A stretch of DNA of 64,000 nt from a bacterium. Its GTDB lineage: Bacteria; Bacillota; Clostridia; Lachnospirales; Lachnospiraceae. The notes beneath the pieces were generated by a model. It searched no databases and was not told the DNA's origin. It was given only the letters and a program-made list of their open reading frames with translations. The stretch is taken from assembly GCA_030524675.1 (NCBI GenBank), contig JAUNGE010000003.1:1-64000 (forward strand), read 5' to 3'. Positions 8,243 to 17,089 of the stretch are shown here, piece by piece; the stretch's first letter is position 1, and every line of letters starts with the position of its first letter. Position numbers and translations under genes: made by a program.

Positions 8243-9568
8243 ATGGGTAATACACAGGAAACATCGTATGTAAAAGAATATATGAAATATGCATGCTTGA
8301 ATGTTTTGGGGATGATGGGACTTTCCTGCTATATTTTGGCAGATACTTTTTTTGTATCGAAAGGACTCGGGGCGAATGGACTGGCGGCCTTAAATCTGGC
8401 GATTCCAGTGTACAGTTTTATTCATGGGTGTGGACTGATGCTTGGCATGGGAGGGGCGACGAAATATGCGATTTATAGGAGTCAGGGAAGGAGTCGCAAT
8501 GCAGACAGTATGTACAGCAATACACTATTTGTCTCTGCTGTGTTTGCAGGAATTTTTTTGCTCGGCGGAGCGTTTCTGTCAGAACACATCACAGCATGGC
8601 TGGGAGCCGACGATGAAATTTTTGCTATGACGAATATATACTTGAGAGTGATTATGCTGTATGCCCCAGCGTTTATAATGAACGATGTGCTGAACTGTTT
8701 TGTTAGGAATGACGGCAATCCGAAACTGTCTATGTTTGCAATGCTTGGCAGCAGCATGACAAATATTGTGCTGGATTATGTGCTTATTTTTCCTCTGCAT
8801 ATGGGGATTTTTGGCGCTGTGTTTGCGACAGGGCTTTCTTCCACAACTGGGATTCTGATTTTATCGGGACATTGGTGGAGCAGAAAAAATAAGGTTCATT
8901 TTGTCAAAACAAAGATGCAATGGAGGAGAATGTTTTTTTCAGTGTCTCTGGGCTTTCCTTCTCTGGTTACAGAAGTCTCTTCTGGTATTGTGATGATTGT
9001 TTTTAATATGATTCTTTTAAATCTGGAGGGAAACATAGGAGTAGCCGCCTATGGGGTGATTGCAAATTTATCTCTCGTTATCACGGCCATTTATACGGGA
9101 ATCGCGCAGGGCGTCCAGCCTCTTTTGAGCAGAACATATGGGACGAATGACAAGAAAAATATGCGCCGTCTGCTGTGCTGCGCCATGGCAACTATGTTTG
9201 TGTTATCCTGTGTAGTGTATGGTTTGGTCTTTCTGTTTGCCGATCCGATTACACAGATTTTTAACAGTGAACAGAATAGGCGGCTGCAGGAGATTGCTGT
9301 GAGCGGCCTGAAGCTGTATTTTACTGGAATTGTGTTTGTGGGATGTAATATCATACTCTCTGTCTTCTTCACTTCGACAGAAAAAGCATTTCCTGCACAC
9401 ATCGTTTCGCTGATGCGGGGGTTGATTTTGATTGTGCCGATGGCATTTCTGCTCTCTTCTCTCTGGAAAATGACCGGTGTGTGGCTGGCGCTTCCGGTGA
9501 CAGAGGGAATTGTGGCTGTGCTGGGAGTGATTTTGTATAGAAAGTTTGGGAGAAGGACATGTGCTTAA
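8243..9568 (+). CDS. MATE family efflux transporter (441 aa)
   Basis: A complete 12-TM protein of the multidrug and toxic compound extrusion family, with the repeat-type motifs ADTFFVSKGLGANGLAALNL near the N-terminus and MIVFNMILLNLEGNIGVAAY at the start of the second half. Length is normal for the family. AAGGAG lies upstream of the ATG. MATE proteins exchange Na+ or H+ for drugs or metabolites in the cytoplasmic membrane. It is transcribed away from the broken XRE regulator, so its control may have been altered by the insertion. The 228 bp in front of it hold no other gene I can support. Confidence 0.9.
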   Translation: MGNTQETSYVKEYMKYACLNVLGMMGLSCYILADTFFVSKGLGANGLAALNLAIPVYSFIHGCGLMLGMGGATKYAIYRSQGRSRNADSMYSNTLFVSAVFAGIFLLGGAFLSEHITAWLGADDEIFAMTNIYLRVIMLYAPAFIMNDVLNCFVRNDGNPKLSMFAMLGSSMTNIVLDYVLIFPLHMGIFGAVFATGLSSTTGILILSGHWWSRKNKVHFVKTKMQWRRMFFSVSLGFPSLVTEVSSGIVMIVFNMILLNLEGNIGVAAYGVIANLSLVITAIYTGIAQGVQPLLSRTYGTNDKKNMRRLLCCAMATMFVLSCVVYGLVFLFADPITQIFNSEQNRRLQEIAVSGLKLYFTGIVFVGCNIILSVFFTSTEKAFPAHIVSLMRGLILIVPMAFLLSSLWKMTGVWLALPVTEGIVAVLGVILYRKFGRRTCA

Positions 9569-9637
9569 AGCAGGAATGCATGTGAGAACAACAGCTAGAC
9601 AGGATATGGGTTGTATTGTAGAATAAAAGGTAGATTT

Positions 9638-9700
9638 GTTATATAATTGCGGCGAAAAACCACGTGCTTGCGTGTGGGATGAAAGCCACAATTATATAAC
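9638..9700. repeat. 12-bp inverted repeat enclosing a hairpin-rich 39-nt segment
   Basis: GTTATATAATTG (9638-9649) is perfectly complementary to CAATTATATAAC (9689-9700). The enclosed 39 nt contain a second small stem, CCAC and GTGG-like arms around GTGCTTGCGT, followed by GGATGAAAGCC. There is no gene here and no trailing T-run. The inner motif reminds me of right-end or guide-RNA scaffold sequences of IS200/IS605-type elements, but I cannot confirm that; it may instead be a structured RNA or a small palindromic element. Confidence 0.4.
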
Positions 9701-9758
9701 AGAATAGCTGGATGTTAGGAGTATTAACCATAAATATATTGTAGTAGGAGGGAATTTT

Positions 9759-11111
9759 ATGCTTCGAAAAAGATGCTGTAAGTATAATGGATTCAAGAAA
9801 ATAGGACTTTGGATTTGTATCATGTCTGCTGCGGGGATGCTTGCTGCGTGCGGGCAGGCGCAGGAACTGAGTACAGAAAAGAAAGCGCCGCAGAGCGTAG
9901 AAAGAGAAGAATCAGAAACAAACGAATCAGAAGAGGAAGAATTAGGAGAAAAAGAATTAGAAGAACAAGAGTCGCAGACATTTGAAATTTTCGCAGAAGA
10001 GAATTTGGAAAAAGAGAGCGAAGAGAACAGTGTCAATACAGATAAAAAGCCTACCGACAAAGAGGATGCTGTGAAAAAAGAGGCCGACGCAGTGGTGAGA
10101 GCGGACGCCATGAGAGAAAAATTTGGCGAAAATTGTATTGTGGACCAGACGTTTGAGGTGGGACTGAGTGAGTATCAGGGAAAGGTCTATTTTGTCCCTT
10201 TTATGCCTTCAGAGAGTGGTTCGGGTTCTTCGGATTTCCAGATGCAGTTGATTCAGGATGGAAAGATTCTCACAGAGATAATGGCTTATATTCCAAAAAA
10301 TTTGGCAGGGACTGCATTTGGCAGTCTGGACGCAGTATCTTTTTACGATGTGAATTATGACGGCAACACGGATATTGTGTTGATTGAGACATATGGAAAT
10401 ACCAGTTTTGCTGTCATTTATTATGGGTATGGAGATAGTACAGGAGAATATGAGCCGTACTTTGTTGTGCAGGAAACGCTTTCGGAAGCCGTGTCAAGCC
10501 AGGCAGAGCAGATATCTATTTCTGGAGTCCGCAGCTTTTTGGCAGACGGAAAGAAAAACGGCAAATTTTCCAGTTATCAGGAAGCATATCTGGCAGTCAG
10601 CACGCTGTATGAGGTTGAAAGAGCGTCAGAAGGAGAGTATCGATATAATCTGATTTATTTTGATGAGGATGAGATACCTGAGCTGGTTGTCGGAAACAAT
10701 GGATATTATATGAGTTTGTATACCTATCAGGATGGAACGGTATATACGCTGATGGACCACTGGGGATATGGTGCGATGGGCAATGCAGGATATGAATATG
10801 CGCCGAAAAAGAACAATCTGAGGAATTACAATACAGACTATGCGGGAGCCATGTTGTACACGACTTACGAGAAGGTCAGTGAACAGCATACAATGGACAT
10901 GGTTGCGCAGATACAGACGTATAATTGGGATGATGTGAATGAAAATGGAATTCTTGATGAGGAAGAACAAGGGTCGGTTGGAAGATACAGTGTGAGTTAT
11001 ATTGACGGCAGAGAAGTGACAGCAGAGGAGTGTGTAGCTTACGATGCAGGCGAATATGAATATATAGAGGCTGCGATGACTCTGGAGATGCTGCAGGAAA
11101 GACTGAAATGA
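9759..11111 (+). CDS. Lipoprotein with acidic linker and EF-hand-like motifs (450 aa)
   Basis: The N-terminus has a basic region, a hydrophobic stretch and the lipobox LAAC (Cys at about residue 31), so it should be lipid-anchored outside the membrane. A long Glu-rich linker (about residues 38-100) follows. Then comes a globular part with DVNYDGNTDIV and DDVNENGILDEEE, which look like calcium-loop (EF-hand or VCBS-type) segments, and the repeated theme YFDEDEIPELVV. A GGAGGG site precedes the ATG. I do not recognise a named family; similar lipoproteins occur widely in Lachnospiraceae. The two halves (about 105-250 and 255-450) could be separate domains. Confidence 0.7.
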   Translation: MLRKRCCKYNGFKKIGLWICIMSAAGMLAACGQAQELSTEKKAPQSVEREESETNESEEEELGEKELEEQESQTFEIFAEENLEKESEENSVNTDKKPTDKEDAVKKEADAVVRADAMREKFGENCIVDQTFEVGLSEYQGKVYFVPFMPSESGSGSSDFQMQLIQDGKILTEIMAYIPKNLAGTAFGSLDAVSFYDVNYDGNTDIVLIETYGNTSFAVIYYGYGDSTGEYEPYFVVQETLSEAVSSQAEQISISGVRSFLADGKKNGKFSSYQEAYLAVSTLYEVERASEGEYRYNLIYFDEDEIPELVVGNNGYYMSLYTYQDGTVYTLMDHWGYGAMGNAGYEYAPKKNNLRNYNTDYAGAMLYTTYEKVSEQHTMDMVAQIQTYNWDDVNENGILDEEEQGSVGRYSVSYIDGREVTAEECVAYDAGEYEYIEAAMTLEMLQERLK

Positions 11112-11140
11112 TTTGTTGTATAAAGAACGGCTAAAAACGC

Positions 11141-11190
11141 AGGAGAGAGAAGATGTTTGTGACAGACATCTTTTCTCTCCTGTATTTGTT
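11141..11190. terminator. Intrinsic terminator between convergent genes
   Basis: A 16-bp near-perfect stem, AGGAGAGAGAAGATGT (11141-11156) with its complement ending at 11181 (one G-U pair), followed by a T-rich tail. It lies between the rightward lipoprotein gene and the leftward XRE gene and could serve both. Confidence 0.75.
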
Positions 11191-11203
11191 TTGTCCATTG
11201 AAA

Positions 11204-11548
11204 CTATTTTGAATCCTTTGTGTCCGACTGCATCTTAGATTGCGTATCTAATAAATCTTTTGCAGTCTTAATCAAATAGTCTTGAAGAACAGGGGATAAT
11301 TCATCAAAAATATCAAAAAATTCTTTTTGCTTTTTCTGATTTTCAAGAAACATTGTTCCAGTGCCGGTGCGTAACCACGTTTCGTTGACGCTGAATTGAG
11401 AACAGATGGTCTTAATATTTTGTTCTGTGACTGTGGCACCATTTTTTTCCATATAACTGATAGCATTTTGTTTTAAGCCTATTTTTTCAGCAAATTGTTT
11501 TTGACTGAATCCCAGTGCTTTTCTTAGTTCGCGGATACGAGTATTCAT
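11204..11548 (-). CDS. XRE-family transcriptional regulator (114 aa)
   Basis: Start at 11548 (MNTRIRELRKALGFSQKQFA), chosen because GGAGGTG lies 6 nt upstream; a start 15 nt earlier would put that site inside the gene. Residues about 5-60 are an HTH_3 domain (LGFSQKQFAEKIGLKQNAIS), followed by a short helical region ending in a charged tail, the usual size for a phage-type or toxin-type repressor. It is transcribed divergently from a 48-aa gene, and both promoters overlap the same palindromic operator motif, so autoregulation is likely. Confidence 0.85.
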   Translation of the reverse strand: MNTRIRELRKALGFSQKQFAEKIGLKQNAISYMEKNGATVTEQNIKTICSQFSVNETWLRTGTGTMFLENQKKQKEFFDIFDELSPVLQDYLIKTAKDLLDTQSKMQSDTKDSK

Positions 11549-11569
11549 TGTCAGCACCTCCATTTTCTT

Positions 11570-11670
11570 ATAATATCAATAAATGATATAAATGTCAATG
11601 ATAATATCAAAAGCGGATTGACAAAAATCAATAATTGATTTATTATTACTTTATAAAATCAATAAAAGAT
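11570..11670. promoter_or_regulatory. Divergent promoters with repeated operator ATCAATAATTGAT
   Basis: Leftward: TTGACA (complement of 11593-11598), 17-bp spacer, TATTAT (complement of 11570-11575). Rightward: TTGACA at 11618-11623, 17-bp spacer, TATTAT at 11641-11646. The rightward spacer contains the perfect palindrome ATCAATAATTGAT (11627-11639), the leftward spacer contains ATCAATAAATGAT (11575-11587), and a third, weaker copy is at 11658-11670. This is a classic arrangement for an XRE repressor controlling both promoters. Confidence 0.75.
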
Positions 11671-11688
11671 AGAAAGGGAGAGTTGTCC

Positions 11689-11835
11689 ATGGCGAATAGA
11701 AATTCAGATATGCAGGCTGTTTTTAATCAGCTTTCAGAGAAGAACAAAGATATTGTGATTTTGGTTGCAAAAGGCATAAAAATTGCTCAAGAGGAAAGTG
11801 AGAAAACAAGAAAATCTCCGAAACAGACGGTATAA
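11689..11835 (+). CDS. Small helical protein (48 aa) opposite the XRE regulator
   Basis: Starts MANRNSDMQAVFNQLSEKNK with AAGGGAG 8 nt upstream; a longer in-frame start lies inside the operator region and is rejected. The protein is a short amphipathic helix pair with a basic C-terminus (SEKTRKSPKQTV). Small proteins of this kind next to an XRE gene are common in Clostridia, but I know no function. Being under the operator pair suggests it is the regulator's main target. Confidence 0.6.
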   Translation: MANRNSDMQAVFNQLSEKNKDIVILVAKGIKIAQEESEKTRKSPKQTV

Positions 11836-12070
11836 TAGTTTAATTGGAAAAAATATTTGTACATAAGACTTAAAAAAATAGATTTTTTTGAAAATATATA
11901 AATTTTACAAGCATTTTTGAGCAAATATCTTGACAAAAACATAATAATAAAAATTTTTGATGTTATATCTGAAAGTATATGAAAAAGATACAAACAAATA
12001 CTGTCTGGAATTGTTATTTTTATAGAAGCCAGGATGAATGTCAATATTGTGCAGGGGGGAATGAATCTTT

Positions 12071-13129
12071 ATGGAAATTATGTTGTTTAGTGAAGATACG
12101 TATTTTATAGAGCTGTTCAGCACATATGCGGCGCAGAACTGTCAGGAATTTCAGATGGCTTTCTTTTCTAACGTAGAAAAAGCGATGGTATATTTAGAAG
12201 AACATGGACGTGAACTGGAAGCTGTAGTGGCGACAACCGCATTTTGGAGGAAAAATCCAAACAAAGATGAAAATTTGGTTGAGGTGGAGATTGGAAATCA
12301 TACAAGGATTGGAGAAGAGGGAAGAAGAGCGGTTTTGAATATCTATCAGCCTGGAACGGATATTATTGGAGATTTAAAGAAAATCCTAGTGGCTTTATCA
12401 CAGGGAGGTATTACATTCCACAATGACAGAAAAGAGAAGATTATTACTTTCTTTTCTACAGAAGGGGGAAGTGGAAAGACAACGCTGGCATACATGCTTG
12501 CATTGCAGTTGGCAAAGACAGGGCAGACAGCGTATTTTAATTTGGAAGAAAATCCGTATATTGAACATTTGTATCATCAGGAATATGAGACAAAGATGGA
12601 AGATATTCTGTTTGCTTTAAAAGACAGAAGGAGTCTTGCATCTGTTCTGGTGTCTGGTCTCAAGAAAAATAACCATAATGTATACACGCTGCCACTGATG
12701 CAAAGCGTGAGAGATTTTGCAGAGATTGGTCCAGCAGATGTGGAGTTGCTTTTGGAGAGCATGATAGAGCTGGAAAATATGGAATATCTGGTGCTGGATG
12801 TCAGTAGTGGTTTTTCGCCCTTAAATAAGAAAATTTTGGAAATGAGCGATGCAATTTTAATGGTGTACTCTTCCACTGTGACAGGACGGGGAAAGAAAGA
12901 GCGTTTTGTGAATGACCCTGGAATCCGGCAGTTGTCTTATCGAGGAAGAATTCGCTATATCTTGAATAAATGCCACTATCGAGAAGATACAGAAGGATTT
13001 TTTTCTGTATTTCCTGACTCAAAAAGTATAGAGCAAGGAATGTCAGTAATAGACGCGCTAAATCAGGATAAAGAATTTGGAAAAGGATGTGCCATGCTGA
13101 CAGGACTGTTGAAGGGTGAAATATCATGA
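12071..13129 (+). CDS. tadZ: TadZ/CpaE-like ATPase of the Tad pilus (352 aa)
   Basis: N-terminal receiver-like domain (about residues 1-105, starting MEIMLFSEDTYFIELFSTYA) followed by a MinD/ParA-type ATPase. The P-loop is STEGGSGKTT with K136; the signature first lysine of the deviant Walker A (KGGxGKT) is a glutamate here. The later motif LVLDVSSGF replaces the usual switch DxxxG. TadZ/CpaE proteins place the pilus machine at a site in the cell. The gene starts the Tad operon, and its stop overlaps the next ATG by 4 nt. The 235-bp gap in front is AT-rich; I see a TTGACA at 11930-11935 but no convincing -10. Confidence 0.82.
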   Translation: MEIMLFSEDTYFIELFSTYAAQNCQEFQMAFFSNVEKAMVYLEEHGRELEAVVATTAFWRKNPNKDENLVEVEIGNHTRIGEEGRRAVLNIYQPGTDIIGDLKKILVALSQGGITFHNDRKEKIITFFSTEGGSGKTTLAYMLALQLAKTGQTAYFNLEENPYIEHLYHQEYETKMEDILFALKDRRSLASVLVSGLKKNNHNVYTLPLMQSVRDFAEIGPADVELLLESMIELENMEYLVLDVSSGFSPLNKKILEMSDAILMVYSSTVTGRGKKERFVNDPGIRQLSYRGRIRYILNKCHYREDTEGFFSVFPDSKSIEQGMSVIDALNQDKEFGKGCAMLTGLLKGEIS

Positions 13130-14382
13130 TGATTTCGGATGAATTATTGGAGCAGATTACAAAAAAAGTATCCCTGCAGCTGGAGGGGCAGCGCGATATC
13201 AGCGACGAGACGATTAAAAATACAGCATACCAGATGCTGGAAGAAGTGACAAATCATGAGTATGTCAGCATCAGTGAGAAGATGCGTGTAGTGGGACACT
13301 GTCTGAATGTGATGAAGAAACTAGGCCTTCTTCAGCCAATTCTGGATGACAAGAGCGTGACAGAGATTATGATTAATGGACCGCAGCATATTTTTGTTGA
13401 GCGTGCAGGGCATTTGTATGAGCTGGAAGAGCACTTTGAGAGTGACAAGCAGTTGGAAGACATCATTCAGAAGATTGTGTCAAAAGTGAACAGAACGGTG
13501 GACAGCTCCAATCCTATCTGTGATGCCAGACTGGAAGATGGTTCCCGTGTCAATATTGTGCTGCCGCCGATTGCACTCTGCGGAGCGACTGTGACGATAC
13601 GAAAATTCCCAGAAAAAGTGATTCAGTTTCAGGATCTAATCAACTGGGGAGCAATCACAAAAGAAGCTGCTGATTTCCTGAAAAAATGTGTACAAGCAAA
13701 ATATAATATTTTTGTGAGCGGCGGTACAGGCTCTGGAAAAACCACGTTTTTGAATGCGTTGTCCAATTTTATTCCATCTGATGAGAGAATCATCACGATT
13801 GAGGACTCAGCGGAGCTGCAGATTCAAAGTGTAAAAAATTTAGTTCGTCTGGAGACAAGAAATGCAAATACAGAGGGAAAAGGTGCAATTACAATCCGCG
13901 ATTTAATTAAATCGTCTCTGCGTATGCGTCCTGAGAGAATTGTGGTAGGCGAGGTGCGCGGAGCGGAGGCATTGGATATGCTTCAGGCAATGAATACAGG
14001 GCATGATGGCTCTCTTTCTACAGGACATGCCAATTCGCCGGAAGATATGCTGTCCCGTCTGGAAACGATGGTCCTTACCGGTTCGTCTTTCCCGATTGAA
14101 GCGATTCGTCAGCAGATTGCATCTGCGATTGATATTATTGTGCATTTGGGGCGCATGAGCGATAAGAGCAGAAAAACGCTGTATATTGTGGAGCTTTTGG
14201 GGTATGAGAATGGAAAATACAAAATAAATCCTGTTTTTACATTTGAATTAAAAGAAGATTCCACTCCAAATCATGTGAGAGGGCGACTGGAGCGGACAAA
14301 GAACCCTTTCTATAATATGCACAAATTTACAATGGCGGGGATTCCCTGCGAGGAAATTAACAGGGGGATAACAGGATGCTAG
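13126..14382 (+). CDS. tadA: CpaF/TadA secretion ATPase (418 aa)
   Basis: Type II/IV secretion hexameric ATPase that powers Tad pilus assembly in the cytoplasm. The N-terminal domain contains the family stretch LDDKSVTEIMINGPQHIFVE. Walker A is SGGTGSGKTT (K205), the Asp box is ITIEDSAELQ, Walker B is RPERIVVGEVRGAEA, and the His box is SLSTGHANSPEDML. Length and motif order are normal for CpaF. It overlaps tadZ by 4 nt and the tadB start by 7 nt, so the operon is tightly coupled. Confidence 0.93.
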   Translation: MMISDELLEQITKKVSLQLEGQRDISDETIKNTAYQMLEEVTNHEYVSISEKMRVVGHCLNVMKKLGLLQPILDDKSVTEIMINGPQHIFVERAGHLYELEEHFESDKQLEDIIQKIVSKVNRTVDSSNPICDARLEDGSRVNIVLPPIALCGATVTIRKFPEKVIQFQDLINWGAITKEAADFLKKCVQAKYNIFVSGGTGSGKTTFLNALSNFIPSDERIITIEDSAELQIQSVKNLVRLETRNANTEGKGAITIRDLIKSSLRMRPERIVVGEVRGAEALDMLQAMNTGHDGSLSTGHANSPEDMLSRLETMVLTGSSFPIEAIRQQIASAIDIIVHLGRMSDKSRKTLYIVELLGYENGKYKINPVFTFELKEDSTPNHVRGRLERTKNPFYNMHKFTMAGIPCEEINRGITGC

Positions 14383-15233
14383 GGAAGAAAAAAGAGAAAG
14401 AAGAGATAGAGAAGGCAGAACAGGAAGGAAAAGCCGCAAAAAAGAGAAAGAGGAAAAAAGAGCAGGAAGTAGCTGTCTATGAGAATGGGGCAGTGAATTA
14501 CAACGTTTATGTGATGAGCGTGGGAGAAAAAGTATTTTATATTCTGCTGGCAGCAGCGGGGCTTTGGGTGCTTGGATATATTTTTTACCGTTCGCTGCCG
14601 CTTTCCTGTGTTTTGGCACTGCTCTCATTGAAGTTTCCAAAATACCAGACGCAGGTGTTAATGAAAAAGAGAAAGCAGAAACTCAATCAGCAGTTTAAAG
14701 ATATGCTGTACAGCCTCTCTTCGGCTGTCAGCGCGGGAAATTCTGTGGAACGGGGATTTGCGCTGGCCCTAGATGATATGATGAACCAGTATGCAGATCC
14801 GAATGCATATATTGTGAAAGAGTTGGAATTGATTGTGTCAAAGCTTTCTCTCGGACAGAATATCGAGGAAATTTTGCTGGATTTTGGACAGCGCAGCGGC
14901 TTGGAAGATATTGTGACATTTGCCAATATCTTTGAAATCTCGAAGAGAACAGGCGGAAATCTGGTGCGGATTATCCGGCAGACGACAGATACGATTGCAG
15001 ATAAGATTGAGATTGAGTCAGAGATTGATACCATGCTTTCGGGAAAGAAGATGGAGCAGAAAGTGTTGGTAGCAATGCCGATTTTTCTGGTATTTGTGCT
15101 GACACAGACAACAGAAGGGTTTATGACGCCGATTTTTACGACACTTGGAGGAAGAATGATAGCTACATTTTCGTTGCTCTTAATTGCAATTTCCTATTTT
15201 TGGTCAAAGAAAATTACAGATATTCAGGTATAA
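14376..15233 (+). CDS. tadB: TadB-like inner-membrane platform protein (285 aa)
   Basis: A basic N-terminus (KKKEKEEIEKAEQEGKAAKK) then two TMs (about residues 50-88), a GspF/T2SSF domain with the typical KDMLYSLSSAVSAGNSVERG and FANIFEISKRTGGNL helices, and two final TMs. TadB and TadC together form the membrane platform on which CpaF acts. It is shorter than proteobacterial TadB (about 300-330) because the N-terminal part is reduced, which is usual in Clostridia. Confidence 0.88.
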   Translation: MLGKKKEKEEIEKAEQEGKAAKKRKRKKEQEVAVYENGAVNYNVYVMSVGEKVFYILLAAAGLWVLGYIFYRSLPLSCVLALLSLKFPKYQTQVLMKKRKQKLNQQFKDMLYSLSSAVSAGNSVERGFALALDDMMNQYADPNAYIVKELELIVSKLSLGQNIEEILLDFGQRSGLEDIVTFANIFEISKRTGGNLVRIIRQTTDTIADKIEIESEIDTMLSGKKMEQKVLVAMPIFLVFVLTQTTEGFMTPIFTTLGGRMIATFSLLLIAISYFWSKKITDIQV

Positions 15234-15255
15234 GAGAATAGGGGGAAGAGATGGA

Positions 15256-16128
15256 ATGAATGAGACAAATCCAATCGCGGCAATCTATTGTTTGATTTGT
15301 ATATTGATATTTGTAGTCTGCTATCTGGGAGGAAAAAAGCGGTTTTTACCGAGAGTTGCTGCACTGGATAAGGACGAATTTGGGCTGAAAGATTTCTTTC
15401 CGGCGGGATATTATCTGATGCAGAAATTGAAGTATAAGTACAACAGCCCGCTGGACAGAACTTTGCGCCGTCAGCTCAAGGAGCTGTATGACCCAGAATT
15501 TACAGATTTTTATTTGCAGACATACTGGGCGGCTTCCGCAACATATGTGCTGATTGGATTCTTTTTATCTGGATTATTGGCACTCAGCGGACAGTATTCC
15601 ATGTCCGCGGCAGCCGTGGGATTTGGATTTATCCTGGCTTATGTAGGACTTACAGATTTAAAGAGCAAGATAGACAAACGGCACCAGAGAATTTCGATGG
15701 ATATGCCAGATTTGACGAATAAAATTGTGATTTTGTCAGGTGCTGGAATGACGCTTCGGGGCGCGATTGAAAAAATAGCCAGTGAGCTGTCGAATGACAG
15801 GCCGTTGTATGAAGAACTTTCTTATGCTGTGCGGATGATGGGAAGAGGAAATACGCCGGAAGAGGCATTTGACCGTTTTACGATGCGGTGCAATATGCCG
15901 CAGGTGCGCCGATTTGTCTCTGTGGTTTTGCAGAATATGCACAGAGGCGGCGATGATGTGATTCTGGCTCTTGGAGAAATTGGAGCAGAGCAGTGGGAAG
16001 AAAGAAAAAATGCTGCCAGAAAATTTGGGGAGGAGGCGTCTACAAAGATGCTGTTTCCCATGATGCTAATGTTGTTTGCGGTAATTATACTCACAGTCGC
16101 ACCAGCGGTTATGAGTATGAATTTATAA
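15256..16128 (+). CDS. tadC: TadC-like platform protein (290 aa)
   Basis: Start at 15256 (MNETNPIAAIYCLICILIFV) with AGGGGGAAGAG just before; a longer start overlapping tadB is rejected. TM at residues about 8-27, two TMs near 95-140, the T2SSF domain (MDMPDLTNKIVILSGAGMTL and FVSVVLQNMHRGGDDV), and a last TM (about 265-288). It follows tadB by 22 nt and precedes the pilin gene. Confidence 0.88.
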   Translation: MNETNPIAAIYCLICILIFVVCYLGGKKRFLPRVAALDKDEFGLKDFFPAGYYLMQKLKYKYNSPLDRTLRRQLKELYDPEFTDFYLQTYWAASATYVLIGFFLSGLLALSGQYSMSAAAVGFGFILAYVGLTDLKSKIDKRHQRISMDMPDLTNKIVILSGAGMTLRGAIEKIASELSNDRPLYEELSYAVRMMGRGNTPEEAFDRFTMRCNMPQVRRFVSVVLQNMHRGGDDVILALGEIGAEQWEERKNAARKFGEEASTKMLFPMMLMLFAVIILTVAPAVMSMNL

Positions 16129-16190
16129 ACAGTTACTTATGAAAAGTGAAAAGAAAAAAGAAACACATGCCGGAAGGCGGGAAGGAGAAC

Positions 16191-16373
16191 ATGAAAATGA
16201 AGAAGTGGATGGAAGAATTTTGGAAGGAAGAGGAGGCTTTTGGAACAGTTGAGATGGCAGTACTTATTGGAGTATTAGTAGCAGTAGCTTTTGCGTTTAA
16301 AAACTTTTTACTTGGAGATGATGGTTTTCTGAAAAAAGCGTTGGATAAATCATTTAAGGATGCTATTGATTAA
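16191..16373 (+). CDS. flp: Flp-type pilin precursor (60 aa)
   Basis: Start at 16191 (MKMKKWMEEFWKEEEAFGTV) with AAGGAG 5 nt upstream. A charged leader ends in Gly before T-V-E, the type III prepilin cleavage site (G|TVEMAVLIGVLVAVAFAF), with the Glu at +3 near the usual +5 position and a single hydrophobic helix after it. The mature pilin would be about 42 residues, normal for Flp. One of the two A24 peptidases downstream should process it. Confidence 0.85.
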   Translation: MKMKKWMEEFWKEEEAFGTVEMAVLIGVLVAVAFAFKNFLLGDDGFLKKALDKSFKDAID

Positions 16374-16400
16374 AAGTATTATAAAAGGGGAGCAGATAAC

Positions 16401-17015
16401 ATGTACTGTAAGCATTGTGGAAATCAAATTGATAAAGAGACACTTTATTGCCCATACTGCGGTGGAATGCAGGAGAAAAGTAAAAATAGTTCATCGTTTC
16501 AATGGAAGAGAAGCGATATTTTCTTTTATGTATCACTTGTGTTAGGCATTGTATCTGCTCTTCTGGGTTTTAAGGACTGGGTGAATTTCTCCATTCCATA
16601 TTTATATTCTGGAGATTTTCATTTATTTGATTTGGTAAAAGGAATGTCTGAATTATCAGAGTATTTGGATAATACAGGATTATATATGGTAATTCTTGGC
16701 CTTCCGCTTATCTTTTGGGCACTTGCACTGTTAAATTTTGCTTTTGTCCTCTATATGTTTATCAATCGAGAGAGAAAAGTAAAAATGATGCAGAGAATGA
16801 GTTTCAGCACCATTTGTCTTATGATTTCTTCCTGCCTCGCTATTGTGTTGGCATGGAGAGTCAACTATCTCATAAGAGAGGAAATGGATGGATTGCTGAA
16901 AATGGATTTTATTGAGCTCAAAAAAATGCCATATGTGATGTTAGCGTTGGCAGCAGTTACAAGAGTTGTGCTGATTTCACAGTTTTATAAAGAAAATTAC
17001 TATGAAAATCAGTAA
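16401..17015 (+). CDS. Zinc-ribbon membrane protein (204 aa)
   Basis: An N-terminal double CxxC zinc ribbon (YCKHCGNQIDKETLYCPYCG, residues 2-21) followed by a soluble linker and four hydrophobic segments (about 41-60, 92-125, 130-152, 165-190). AAAAGGGGAG precedes the ATG. This zinc-ribbon-plus-TM design is common in Firmicutes and has no single known function. It sits between the pilin and the first wall-binding protein in the pilus operon, so it may be part of a 3-kb block inserted within the Tad genes. Confidence 0.7.
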   Translation: MYCKHCGNQIDKETLYCPYCGGMQEKSKNSSSFQWKRSDIFFYVSLVLGIVSALLGFKDWVNFSIPYLYSGDFHLFDLVKGMSELSEYLDNTGLYMVILGLPLIFWALALLNFAFVLYMFINRERKVKMMQRMSFSTICLMISSCLAIVLAWRVNYLIREEMDGLLKMDFIELKKMPYVMLALAAVTRVVLISQFYKENYYENQ

Positions 17016-17089
17016 TTATGAAGAAAGCCAGTGGTAAAGAGGCTATACAGCAATGGACAGGTTAATAATGGTATGAGGAGAACAATGGG

